The position numbers and the translations under genes were made by a program. Below the pieces are notes generated by a model that saw nothing but the letters and a program-made list of their open reading frames with translations, was not told the DNA's origin and ran no database searches. Positions 16,251 through 23,628 of a DNA stretch of 23,628 nt are shown here, in pieces. How positions within the stretch are numbered: position 1 is the first letter of the stretch; each line of letters opens with the position of its first letter. This DNA comes from a virus. Location of the stretch: IMG/VR virus record IMGVR_UViG_3300020190_000354, positions 1-23,628 of that record. The stretch is one strand, 5' to 3'.

Positions 16251-18206
16251 TTAACATGGTTTTAAACATGGATCTTCAATTGGCGCTGGTAGTTGCGCCT
16301 CAGGATCGTTGTCAATAACAATGTCTCCCTGGTCTCCAGGATTTCTTTGGCGTTCTAGTACGAACAGTGTATCCAATTCAGGATCAAATAAACCAGTATC
16401 TACGTCTTTTTCTGGTAATGGAATGGCTGGTGCATCGGGTAAATTCGGTACGGTAATATCAATGTCAGTGTCATCCAATATTTCAGGTAAATCAGAATCT
16501 GTTGCATCGCATCCCTGTCGAGTTGGGTCTGGAACAAGTATACCTCGTAAAAAATCATCATCTACAGGATTAGATTCATTCGATTTATATTTTTTCTTAG
16601 AGCAACTCACCTTCCAAAGTTTTAGAAGCCCTTTCAATAAGCCTTTAACTGCATTAATTGCAGCTAAATCTTCTTTAATTGAATCTTCTAAAGTTGCTCT
16701 TAAATCTTCTATTTCTTGTAATTTGGCTTCTAGATAAATCGTAAGTTCATTATCTGACATAAATCGAATTGCGTCATTTTGTAGATCATCGATAAGACCT
16801 TGAACTGTCTTATTAATTGCAGCCATATATGCTGATCCATTTTGTAATGATTTAGTCGCGCTAGCTGAATTATTAGCTGACACGGTTACATATTGACCTG
16901 CACTATTTCGATACTTAGTAGAGAAATTATTCATAAATTCTCCACCAAGTAACTGTTCGCTAAGAGCAAAATTATCTAACACTTCTTCGTAATCAGGAAA
17001 TTCGGTAAATCTATTAACAAATTTTTCATCATTAACCTTATACACAACCATATCTTCTTTACCGCGAAGTGGTGCATCAACTGTAATAGTTGTGTTTGTT
17101 ACACTTTCAACAAAATACTCTAACTCATCATAATAAATTTTATTACCCACACTAAGCGCAGAGGTAAAAGAAGTCCCGTTACCTGTTATAACATTATCTA
17201 AACAAACACTATTACATACAAATGGATGGTGTTTATGCACAATTATATCAGTGTTTGATGTCGTAAAGTTAGTGTTAATAGTAAAGCCAGTTTCTTTAAA
17301 TATTTGTGTGCCAGAGTTTACAGAGTTTCTAAATGCTCTAGTAACTGTTAAAAAATCTCCTAATACATTAATTGAATTAACTTGTTTAATTTCGTTGTTT
17401 ACATTAATGTACATTCCAGGAACAATTTTAAGAGTTGATCCAGCCCCTACTATGATATTTGCAAGATTTAATACCGCAATATTTTCTGTTACTATTTTAG
17501 TATTACTAATCGAATTATCTACATTTACAGTTCCAGGAGCATGTCCTGTAAATGTTTTCCCAGTTACAACATAAAGAACGCTATTTACTGCGATAGTAGA
17601 TCCTACATTTATTAATGGATATTGTGTCTTTGATAAATTAACAGTTGCAACATTTGAACTTGTATTAACTGTTCCTGACAATGCAACATTTCCATAAATT
17701 TCTTCTTTAATTAAAAGTTGTGTATCATTATTCACGCCAGATATATCATTGGTGTGATTTTTAAATGACTGTGTTGCTCCATATAATGTATTTCCTAACA
17801 TACTCCATTGAGAAAGGTTCATACCTAAAAGATTATTATTGTTATCATTTGCATAAGTAGTAACACTACCGAGCCGATTTAGTAAATTTTGCCGTGCTGT
17901 TGCAACACTTCCAGTTCTTGAGAACAAATCTGGCAAAGTTGTTTGTAATTTTGCAAATCCATTAGCAGTTATATCTTTAAGTCCTAACTCAACAGTTTCT
18001 AATCCATTTTTTATCGCACCAGTTGCTTCATTTACTTTATTTCTAAAACTCATTTTAAGAGCATTAAGCGCCTCTTTGCCCTTTTTAATATCCGCTTTGA
18101 TTGATTCCAAAATATCTTTAATCGGTTTCGGTGGAAATCCACCATTTTTTGCGAAAGGAATGGGTGCTCCAGAAAAGGTGATCGCAAGCGCCTGCAGAAG
18201 TGGCAA
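16251..18206 (-). CDS. Unassigned virion-type protein with repeated beta modules
   Basis: This 651-residue protein was not matched to a T4 gene. Residues 30-100 are helical and amphipathic (KDILESIKADIKKGKEALNAL). Residues 180-395 are beta-rich with three related modules, the clearest being PGMYINVNNEIKQVNSINVL, GDFLTVTRAFRN, SGTQIFK (263-304) and GNGTSFTSALSVGNKIYYDE, LEYFVES, TITVDAPL (342-380). Residues 465-530 are helical. The tail from 545 is acidic and Pro-rich (DDTDIDITVPNLPDAPAIPL) and ends CLKPC. The position between gp5 and gp25 suggests a baseplate or virion protein. The assigned start is TTG at 18206; the first in-frame ATG is residue 52 (18053). The frame extends upstream, hydrophobic, to a stop at 18275-18273 with an AGAGGAG site but no AUG, so the true start is uncertain. 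Confidence 0.75.
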   Translation of the reverse strand: MPLLQALAITFSGAPIPFAKNGGFPPKPIKDILESIKADIKKGKEALNALKMSFRNKVNEATGAIKNGLETVELGLKDITANGFAKLQTTLPDLFSRTGSVATARQNLLNRLGSVTTYANDNNNNLLGMNLSQWSMLGNTLYGATQSFKNHTNDISGVNNDTQLLIKEEIYGNVALSGTVNTSSNVATVNLSKTQYPLINVGSTIAVNSVLYVVTGKTFTGHAPGTVNVDNSISNTKIVTENIAVLNLANIIVGAGSTLKIVPGMYINVNNEIKQVNSINVLGDFLTVTRAFRNSVNSGTQIFKETGFTINTNFTTSNTDIIVHKHHPFVCNSVCLDNVITGNGTSFTSALSVGNKIYYDELEYFVESVTNTTITVDAPLRGKEDMVVYKVNDEKFVNRFTEFPDYEEVLDNFALSEQLLGGEFMNNFSTKYRNSAGQYVTVSANNSASATKSLQNGSAYMAAINKTVQGLIDDLQNDAIRFMSDNELTIYLEAKLQEIEDLRATLEDSIKEDLAAINAVKGLLKGLLKLWKVSCSKKKYKSNESNPVDDDFLRGILVPDPTRQGCDATDSDLPEILDDTDIDITVPNLPDAPAIPLPEKDVDTGLFDPELDTLFVLERQRNPGDQGDIVIDNDPEAQLPAPIEDPCLKPC

Positions 18207-18250
18207 ACCACCAATCAGGCAAAGAATCCATTTAATAACTTTACTTAAAC

Positions 18251-18409
18251 TTAATGGGACACGTACTCCTCTTTATGATGTTCTAATAGAATTTCTGGAT
18301 AATAATTATCCTTTAAAAATTTATAGTCCTCCTCGCTAAGATGTGCCTTTTCATAAATTGCTCGTAACAATTGTTCGAATCGTTTCGCATCAGATGCACA
18401 GAAACACAT
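18251..18409 (-). CDS. Small 52-aa protein, unknown function
   Basis: An ATG at 18409, 12 bases after the gp5 stop, opens a 52-codon frame ending TAA at 18253-18251. The protein starts MCFCASDAKRFEQLLRAIYE, continues KAHLSEEDYKFLKDNYYPEI and ends in a His/Glu-rich LLEHHKEEYVSH. It is helical and charged with a CxC pair at residues 2 and 4 and no membrane segment. AGGA lies about 13 bases before the ATG, which is a weak spacing. It fills an otherwise empty gap in the operon. I do not recognise a family; the CFC and the C-terminal histidines could bind metal, which is speculation. Confidence 0.6.
   Translation of the reverse strand: MCFCASDAKRFEQLLRAIYEKAHLSEEDYKFLKDNYYPEILLEHHKEEYVSH
18266..18272 (-). 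promoter_or_regulatory. Strong Shine-Dalgarno-like site without a matching AUG
   Basis: AGAGGAG is the best ribosome-site sequence between gp5 and the 651-aa gene. It sits inside the end of the 52-aa gene, and no ATG in the 651-aa frame lies within reach, only non-AUG codons. It supports a non-standard start for the downstream gene, but could equally be the coding sequence for Lys-Glu-Glu. Confidence 0.4.
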
Positions 18410-18421
18410 TTATTTATTACT

Positions 18422-20053
18422 TTATCCTGAGGTAAATTGCGGGATATCTGCTTTTAGAATATCTATAGCAGAATTGTTTGCAGCATTTTGTAACTTATCT
18501 TCTGTTAATGCTGTGGCTTTTATAGAGTCAGGTATATCCTTTGTACCAATAAATTCTTGTTCGAATGCGCACATACCATCTGTATCTTCTCGTGTATTCG
18601 AAGATTTTGTTTGTTTAAATTGTGGAACAGGTGCTCTAAATTTGCCAGCTACATCTGCGCCATCATCTGGCTTGGTAGGGGGCATGACTAAAGGAACAAA
18701 TTGAGTTAATGCAGTATTATAAAATCCTGAGACGCAGTTTAAAAACATATTAGGACCTTGAATTAATACTCCAGATTCTAACAGAGATTTTCGTTTAGAA
18801 ATTTCATCTAGTTCACTTTTGGGAATTAATCCTTTAAGTATCTCTCGCACAGCCTCAGCAATAGGATTTACAGTTCCGCTAATTGTGGTAAGTCCACCAG
18901 AACTATGAACTGCTCCTTTTCCACCATAAGTTGCGCAAACACCCTCTGATCTTAAGTCCACACCCGCCGCACCATACACTTTTGTGCCACCAACAGAAAA
19001 TAAGTCCATCTTATTATCAGCTGTAAGTTTAATGTTTTTACCACGAATATTAACATCATCTTGAGCCTCAATATCAATGCTATCAGCCTGAATAACTAAT
19101 TTGCCGTTAATTCTTAGAAAACAACCACCTTGTATTGTTTCAAGTTTATCGCCAGCTATGTATTCTTTATGATTGCCCATTACAATATCATATTTGTGAT
19201 TAAACGATTTTTCTTTAATAGATCCAGATGGTAAAAACTCCAAAGTAGAACCTGTTCTGTGCGATAATTGCACACGCTCATAATCTTTAGTATCATCCAT
19301 TTCAAACGAATGTCCAGATTCAGTTTCGCGCACATGATTAAACGGGAATTTAGCATTATAAGAAGGGCATGGTTCATTCCAAACAACCTGCCTTCGACCT
19401 TTACTTGCTGCGCTGTTAAGTTCGGATGGCAATGGCTCGTCTACTTTTGCAGTTTTTACATATTTTATTCTATTTTTTCGTTGAAAATCTATAGAAGTTC
19501 CCTCAATTGAGTTAGAACGAACACCTAATGATTCTCCAGTATCTGGACTCTCAATTCTATCAGGTCTGGCTAGTCTAGATGTTGTGGGTTCATTTAAAGT
19601 GACTCCTGGATTTGTTTTAACATTCGCCTCAACAATACTAGGTGGAGTTGCATTAGAGTTTATTTTACTTGTAGTAATTTTTCTCGGGAATGGTCGAGAA
19701 TTTTTTATTGCAGATGTAAATGGATCTCTAAACCCCAACCCCTCTTCAGGCAGAGTGTCAGCAATAAATGGAACTGTGCCCAACATAATTGGAAATTTGG
19801 CTTGTTTCCCATCTGCAAAAAATCCAAATATTAACGATCCCTCTGCGGGAGATGATGGTGTATTTTGACCAAGAGGAGTTATCGGATGCGACCAAGGTAA
19901 ATCTTTTGTGGGCACTTGAACTGGATCAGCATTATGATATCCATATATTCTGACTTGACATCTTCCTAAAAAATCTGGATCTGCGCGATTCTCAACGATG
20001 CCGAACCACCAAATAAATCCATCCATACCCATGTATTGTTGTGTTGAGTTCAT
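18422..20053 (-). CDS. 5: Baseplate hub/spike subunit gp5, no lysozyme domain
   Basis: gp5 trimers form the central spike with gp27. Residues 13-95 are the N-terminal OB domain: GFIWWFGIVENRADPDFLGR, VRIYGYHN, VPTKDLPW, GSLIFGFFADGKQ, PIMLGTVP, closely matching T4 gp5. Residues 235-275 (KFPFNHVRETESGHSFEMDD, ERVQLSHRTGS) are the VgrG/gp5 domain start. Residues 280-385 are short valine/isoleucine/aspartate strands (QADSIDIEAQDDVNIRGKNI) typical of the triple-stranded beta-helix needle. T4 gp5 has about 575 residues with a lysozyme near 174-340; here the linker (about 100-230) is Pro/Ser/Asn-rich and shows no lysozyme motifs, as in other marine T4-like phages. A 4-bp gap separates it from gp27. 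Confidence 0.93.
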   Translation of the reverse strand: MNSTQQYMGMDGFIWWFGIVENRADPDFLGRCQVRIYGYHNADPVQVPTKDLPWSHPITPLGQNTPSSPAEGSLIFGFFADGKQAKFPIMLGTVPFIADTLPEEGLGFRDPFTSAIKNSRPFPRKITTSKINSNATPPSIVEANVKTNPGVTLNEPTTSRLARPDRIESPDTGESLGVRSNSIEGTSIDFQRKNRIKYVKTAKVDEPLPSELNSAASKGRRQVVWNEPCPSYNAKFPFNHVRETESGHSFEMDDTKDYERVQLSHRTGSTLEFLPSGSIKEKSFNHKYDIVMGNHKEYIAGDKLETIQGGCFLRINGKLVIQADSIDIEAQDDVNIRGKNIKLTADNKMDLFSVGGTKVYGAAGVDLRSEGVCATYGGKGAVHSSGGLTTISGTVNPIAEAVREILKGLIPKSELDEISKRKSLLESGVLIQGPNMFLNCVSGFYNTALTQFVPLVMPPTKPDDGADVAGKFRAPVPQFKQTKSSNTREDTDGMCAFEQEFIGTKDIPDSIKATALTEDKLQNAANNSAIDILKADIPQFTSG

Positions 20054-20057
20054 TGTT

Positions 20058-21413
20058 TTAAAATAATGGTTTGCCAGGAGAGTTACTATTTAATGTCAAG
20101 AATGTTCGTAATCCAGTCATTTTAGTAAGATTATGTCTTACGCGAGTAATGAGATATCGACCTGTTATATATGGATCCATATTTCTTTTTATTTCTTGGT
20201 TCGGTGTAAAGGCAGGAAAATTGACATCTACAACAGCGCCAACAGTAAATGCTGGATTTCCCGCAACTTCACAATTTTCAAATTTTGTAAAATCTAAAAA
20301 GGCTATCATAGAATTACGCTGCGCTAAAAACATTTCATCATTTGTATTATTTTCTACAACTAAAGAAGTCGAATATGGGCTAATATTTGATATTGCTGTA
20401 TTGCGACTTGTTTGAAAACTTCGATAAATCATATTTTGTGGAGTGCGACCTTTTTGCGAAATTAAAAAAAATTGATTTGCATTTCGCTCTTCTATATTTT
20501 TAGGATTCGGGAAAAGGCTTTCTGGGTTCGTTTTATTTGCTGAATCCATATCAGAAACATTGTAGTTAAATAAGCTGAGATTATTTCGCATAATGTCGAA
20601 TTGTAATAAATCAGTTTTTGTCGGATCGTTGGGAGATGTAACATTATTTGTCTTTAAATCAAAATTTAAAATTTCATTAAACTTTAATGGAACATAATCT
20701 GACGCATCATCTCCGTTTTTAGCAGTGCTAGCAACCAATCCATTCGGAATAACGCTAGATCCTTCGAACATTTTTGATAATGGCAAGAAATTAAATCCTA
20801 AAAAATTTTCAAAAAATAAAAATGGCGAATTAACTTGATCGACACTACGTTCTTCAAAAAATTTAATAGTCTGAAATGGTGAATAATTATTGATAACATG
20901 CGTTTGCGGAGGTCCAGTTGATGTCTCAAATGCTGCGATTTTTGATTTTGTTTCGTCGCTCAAATTATTTGTACAAATTTGTTTTACATAATCAGAATAT
21001 TGTGCATCCTTGAATGTAGAATTAATTTTCTTTCTTAAAGATTGATATAATTCATCAGAACAAAATCTAATTGTATATTGCAACGCTTTATTAACATCAG
21101 ATACCTTTACATCCTCTATACTTGTAATTCTAAAGGTTTTACTATATTTTGCTGGTCCAGTTAGACTTATAGTTGGTTTGCTAAATGAGATGAATAAAAA
21201 TTCTTCACCCTGAAACGCAAATTTAGATCTTATGTTTAAGCCATCTGAAATGCTGATGTGTCCTGTTATGACTGGTCTAAAAATACTTTCATAAAGATCG
21301 ATAACATTCCAAAGACTAGCAATTGAAGTTACTTTACCTTCTTTGTCAATAATAGATATTGAATGAAATTTTACATCTGATAAAGATGTGTTTAAACTAC
21401 TTTTTCTAGCCAT
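20058..21413 (-). CDS. 27: Baseplate hub subunit gp27-like
   Basis: In T4, a gp27 trimer forms the cup that joins the gp5 spike to the tail tube. This 451-residue protein (T4 391) starts MARKSSLNTSLSDVKFHSIS and has LYESIFRPVITGHISISDGL (40-59) followed by GEEFLFISFSKP (69-80), the layout of the hub barrel domain in gp27/gpD-like proteins. The C-terminus has FTVGAVVDVNFPAF and DPYITGRYLITRVRHNLT, the family's closing barrel strands. Assignment rests on these and on its place directly before gp5 and after gp53. Its ATG overlaps the gp53 stop (ATGGCTAG). Confidence 0.82.
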   Translation of the reverse strand: MARKSSLNTSLSDVKFHSISIIDKEGKVTSIASLWNVIDLYESIFRPVITGHISISDGLNIRSKFAFQGEEFLFISFSKPTISLTGPAKYSKTFRITSIEDVKVSDVNKALQYTIRFCSDELYQSLRKKINSTFKDAQYSDYVKQICTNNLSDETKSKIAAFETSTGPPQTHVINNYSPFQTIKFFEERSVDQVNSPFLFFENFLGFNFLPLSKMFEGSSVIPNGLVASTAKNGDDASDYVPLKFNEILNFDLKTNNVTSPNDPTKTDLLQFDIMRNNLSLFNYNVSDMDSANKTNPESLFPNPKNIEERNANQFFLISQKGRTPQNMIYRSFQTSRNTAISNISPYSTSLVVENNTNDEMFLAQRNSMIAFLDFTKFENCEVAGNPAFTVGAVVDVNFPAFTPNQEIKRNMDPYITGRYLITRVRHNLTKMTGLRTFLTLNSNSPGKPLF

Positions 21414-22086
21414 TTAAAACAGAACTCAATTCATTTGTCAATGCTTCAACATATTGTTGTTTTAACATTTTAATAAATCTTTTTGATTCATTTTCATTAT
21501 CCTCATAGTCATACACACTTATAGAGCCAATTTTAGATATAGTGTTTAAAGTTGCTGTTACTGCACTATTCGCGTTTGAATTATTTGCTCTAAAAACTGC
21601 ATTAGAAGATACAATACTGGCAGGAGTTTTTAAAACTAACGCATTAATCGTGTGGTCATATTGACTTAATGTAATTATATTATTAGAAACAGTTTTTGTT
21701 GTAGGTCCATTAACTTCTTTTAATGTATTTTCTATTGTTTCAACATAATGTTTAATTTCACTATATGCCTGCGCAATACTAGAATAATTATACTTTTTAA
21801 CAATATATCGCTCTAGCGCATCTCTAGGTAATGGAAAATCAAACACTGGATCCTCTAATCGATTAACATAACAAATTACCCAATGAAACTCTGGATTTCC
21901 GTATTCTTTTTGTGCTACTATTTCTGGTGTATCATCATCCTTTAACTCATATTTGTAAAATGAATAAACATTGTTCAATACAGAATCATTAATCGAAACA
22001 CGAGAGAATATGTTAGTAACAAGTTTAACATCATTACCTTCGGTGTTAAAACTGTAAAAGGCTTTAGGGAATGCAGAAAATAACAT
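21406..22086 (-). CDS. 53: Baseplate wedge subunit gp53
   Basis: gp53 is a late wedge component that links wedges around the hub. Length 226 (T4 196). The N-terminus is MLFSAFPKAFYSF. Residues 51-78 (DDTPEIVAQKEYGNPEFHWV, ICYVNRLED) form the LysM-like segment diagnostic of gp53: disorder-to-fold turn DTPE, YGNPE, W, then VN. Residues 82-100 (FDFPLPRDALERYIVKKY) follow as in the family. The C-terminus is helical (YEDNENESKRFIKMLKQQYV). GGAGGA lies eight bases before ATG 22086, which overlaps the gp48 stop as TAATG, so translation of the pair is likely coupled. Confidence 0.9.
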   Translation of the reverse strand: MLFSAFPKAFYSFNTEGNDVKLVTNIFSRVSINDSVLNNVYSFYKYELKDDDTPEIVAQKEYGNPEFHWVICYVNRLEDPVFDFPLPRDALERYIVKKYNYSSIAQAYSEIKHYVETIENTLKEVNGPTTKTVSNNIITLSQYDHTINALVLKTPASIVSSNAVFRANNSNANSAVTATLNTISKIGSISVYDYEDNENESKRFIKMLKQQYVEALTNELSSVLNG

Positions 22087-23420
22087 TAGTAGAATCCTCC
22101 GCTTTCTGATCCTTCAATGTAGATATCATCAGCAGTAATCATTGCTGTTTCTTTTAGAATAATTTGTAATCTAGTTTCAACGGGAACACCATCAGCGTGT
22201 GTAGCATAACTATTCGGAGCATAATCTATAGATATATTCGTAATCACGCATTGTTTAGATTCAAATAAATTATAATTTTGATTACTTCCATTAGTAAAAA
22301 ATCTAAAACTAAATTTAGAAGGTGGTGTGTAATATCTACCTGTTGTACTTCCACAAAATTGTGGAGAAGAGTGATACTTAAACTGTTGTATGATTTTTTT
22401 AATTTCCAATGCGTCGCGAGCGTTTCTTGGAATTAATCTAAAATCAAAAGTAAATTCTCTAAACTGTGGTGTTTTGTAAAGCATTTCCATTTGCGGATTT
22501 ACAACTTTACCAGTTGATCCAAAACGAAGAATATTAACTAAATCTTCGGAAAAATTTCTACCTAATGGACTTTCTTGAGCGAGCCTACTTGTAAGTTCAG
22601 CAATGTATGGATCATTTCTATCTAGAAATTTAGGTTCGGCTAATGCTTGCGCTACAAATCCAATAGTTCCTAATTCCTTTGTTAGAGATATTTCGCCATA
22701 ATCTTGCCCATATGATGTGTTTAATCCCTCAGGAATCGGTAATATGAGACTTAGTGCTCGAACATCTTTATATCGACTTAACGAAAAATCTTGAAATAAT
22801 GATTTAATTTGACCTTTTAATTTGTCCACTGATATTCCGACTTTCCCTGCTGCAACTTCTGCTGCTTCGTTAACAGAGGCTACTCCTTCTGCAGCGTTAG
22901 CGCTTATATTTTTGCCAGCAATAGATTTCGCCGTTTCTAATGCACTTTCGGTGGTTTTCGCAATTATTCCACCAGCCTGTCGAAATCCAGCATTAAGAGA
23001 GGCTGCAGTTGGTGTTGCGACGGTTGTATCTGGCGCTACAGCTCCAGTAACTACCTCGAATACATCGAATCTAATATAAGGTAAATCGCCATTATTTAAC
23101 ACATCTGGAAATACAAAAGTGTCTGTGGTATCAGTGCCCGTTTCTCTCTTAAAATCCCTAGTGTTAAAAGAAACTCTTTCTAGCGGCGGAACTGTTGCCC
23201 CAGCTGATTCTGCAGTTTGTGATGCACTACCACGATCAGTTTGGGGTATGGCAAATCCAGCTCTTCTACCCAGTGGCTCTAAACCAGCCATCGCTTGCTC
23301 AAATTGTGCTTGCGTTAGCCTACCTAAACTGCGATCTCTTGATAAATTGGCGACTGCTTGCTGATACGCAGCTCTCGCGCTATCCGAGGGTGTAGTCCAA
23401 GTGCCTGTTGCTCCGCTCAT
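22086..23420 (-). CDS. 48: Baseplate tail-tube cap gp48-like
   Basis: gp48 and its paralogue gp54 sit on top of the hub and start tail-tube assembly. The conserved part is the C-terminal half: NPQMEMLYKTPQFREFTFDF (308-327), RLIPRNARDALEIKKII (328-344), SKFSFRFF, NISIDYAPNSYATHADGVP (89-107 of that segment) and ETRLQIILKET, the tube-like fold seen in T4 gp48/gp54. Length 444 exceeds T4 gp48 (364), with an N-terminus (1-110) that looks unstructured and an Ala-rich region near 140-200. gp54 is the alternative; position next to gp53 favours gp48. AGGAAC lies about five bases before the ATG. Confidence 0.8.
   Translation of the reverse strand: MSGATGTWTTPSDSARAAYQQAVANLSRDRSLGRLTQAQFEQAMAGLEPLGRRAGFAIPQTDRGSASQTAESAGATVPPLERVSFNTRDFKRETGTDTTDTFVFPDVLNNGDLPYIRFDVFEVVTGAVAPDTTVATPTAASLNAGFRQAGGIIAKTTESALETAKSIAGKNISANAAEGVASVNEAAEVAAGKVGISVDKLKGQIKSLFQDFSLSRYKDVRALSLILPIPEGLNTSYGQDYGEISLTKELGTIGFVAQALAEPKFLDRNDPYIAELTSRLAQESPLGRNFSEDLVNILRFGSTGKVVNPQMEMLYKTPQFREFTFDFRLIPRNARDALEIKKIIQQFKYHSSPQFCGSTTGRYYTPPSKFSFRFFTNGSNQNYNLFESKQCVITNISIDYAPNSYATHADGVPVETRLQIILKETAMITADDIYIEGSESGGFY
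22095..22100 (-). promoter_or_regulatory. Shine-Dalgarno site of gp53
   Basis: GGAGGA lies eight bases before ATG 22086, inside the last codons of gp48. It is the strongest ribosome site in the window. Confidence 0.75.
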
Positions 23421-23429
23421 TAAAGTTCC

Positions 23430-23437
23430 TATAAATA
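23430..23437 (+). promoter_or_regulatory. Exact TATAAATA late-promoter element before the rightward gp4 gene
   Basis: TATAAATA lies in the 21-bp gap between the divergent gp48 and gp4-like genes. It is identical to the T4 late -10 element. A start about six bases further on would fall at or near the gp4 ATG (23442), so the transcript would be almost leaderless. No Shine-Dalgarno sequence is visible before that ATG. Confidence 0.5.
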
Positions 23438-23441
23438 GTTG

Positions 23442-23628
23442 ATGGCTTACAGTGGTAAATTTAGTCCGAAAAATACCAATAAATATTTAGGTGATCCTAC
23501 GAACGTCTGGTATAGATCGCTATGGGAACGCCGAGTTATGGTGCACCTGGACAATAATCCTAGCGTAATTGAATGGTCAAATGAAGAAATCGTCATACCT
23601 TATTTATCCCCAGTTGACAATAAAATAC
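23442..23628 (+). CDS. 4: Head completion nuclease gp4-like, partial (3' end outside window)
   Basis: The frame from ATG 23442 is open to the right edge and gives 62 residues: MAYSGKFSPKNTNKYLGDPT, then VWYRSLWERRVMVHLDNNP and WSNEEIVIPYLSPVDNKI. The YRSLWE, W-S-x-EE-I-x-x-PY and SPVD pattern is that of T4 gp4-type head completion proteins of marine T4-like phages, a family with a TnsA-like endonuclease fold. It acts on the filled head before tail joining. The catalytic part after SPVD lies beyond the window. It is the only rightward gene and diverges from the baseplate block. Confidence 0.85.
   Translation, partial: MAYSGKFSPKNTNKYLGDPTNVWYRSLWERRVMVHLDNNPSVIEWSNEEIVIPYLSPVDNKI
23484..23491 (-). 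promoter_or_regulatory. Possible late promoter for the leftward baseplate operon
   Basis: CCTAAATA on the minus strand, inside the start of the gp4-like gene, matches the T4 late element at six of eight bases and would give a leader of about 55 bases before the gp48 ATG. The leftward block needs a promoter upstream of 23420 and this is the best candidate I see, but the match is modest. Confidence 0.3.

Noticed and set aside
16309-16737. Rightward frame of 142 codons
   Set aside because: It is antisense to the acidic C-terminus of the 651-aa gene, and Ser/Gly-rich sequence arises from the complementary codons.
18229-18231. ATG on the minus strand as the start of the 651-aa gene
   Set aside because: It is out of frame with the 651-aa protein and runs into a stop after fewer than 40 codons.
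18411-18418. AATAAATA just before the 52-aa gene as a late promoter
   Set aside because: A start at the T4 spacing would fall inside the frame and remove its AUG, and seven-of-eight matches are common in this AT-rich DNA.

Overview
The window is a contiguous piece of the late structural region of a T4-like (contractile-tailed) phage. Nearly every base is coding. The composition is strongly AT-rich by eye. The architecture (gp8 with large insertions, a DUF4815-type protein, a gp5 without lysozyme, and a tail fibre opening MANANIATISVTNTFDEWR) is what I know from marine T4-like phages of cyanobacteria or SAR11-type bacteria. The host cannot be decided from this window.

Layout. At the right edge a rightward gene begins (head-completion nuclease gp4-like, cut by the window end). 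It is separated by only 21 bp from a leftward block that runs to the left edge. The leftward block reads, in transcription order: tail-tube cap gp48-like, baseplate wedge gp53, hub gp27-like, hub/spike gp5 (no lysozyme), a 52-aa unknown gene, a 651-aa unknown virion-type protein, wedge gp25, wedge gp6, wedge gp7-like, wedge gp8, a 1316-aa DUF4815-type protein, a 968-aa structural protein, a 70-aa coiled-coil protein, and a long repetitive tail fibre that runs off the left edge. Junctions are tight (TAATG, ATGGCTAA/ATGGCTAG overlaps, gaps mostly under 30 bp), as in a single translationally coupled late operon.

How the genes work together: gp5 and gp27 form the central hub and spike. gp53, gp25, gp6, gp7 and gp8 build the six wedges around it. 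gp48 caps the baseplate and starts the tail tube. The large downstream proteins occupy the T4 gp9-gp12/fibre position and probably decorate the baseplate and carry the fibres. gp4 belongs to head completion.

The most notable signal beyond the gene list is protein-module reuse. Short glycine-rich beta modules recur inside otherwise unrelated baseplate proteins (gp6, gp7, gp8, the 968-aa and 651-aa proteins), and in gp8 and gp7 they sit where these proteins are longer than, or differ from, their T4 counterparts. No RNA genes, CRISPR arrays, insertion sequences or clear terminators were seen, and no stretch above 300 bases lacks a gene.
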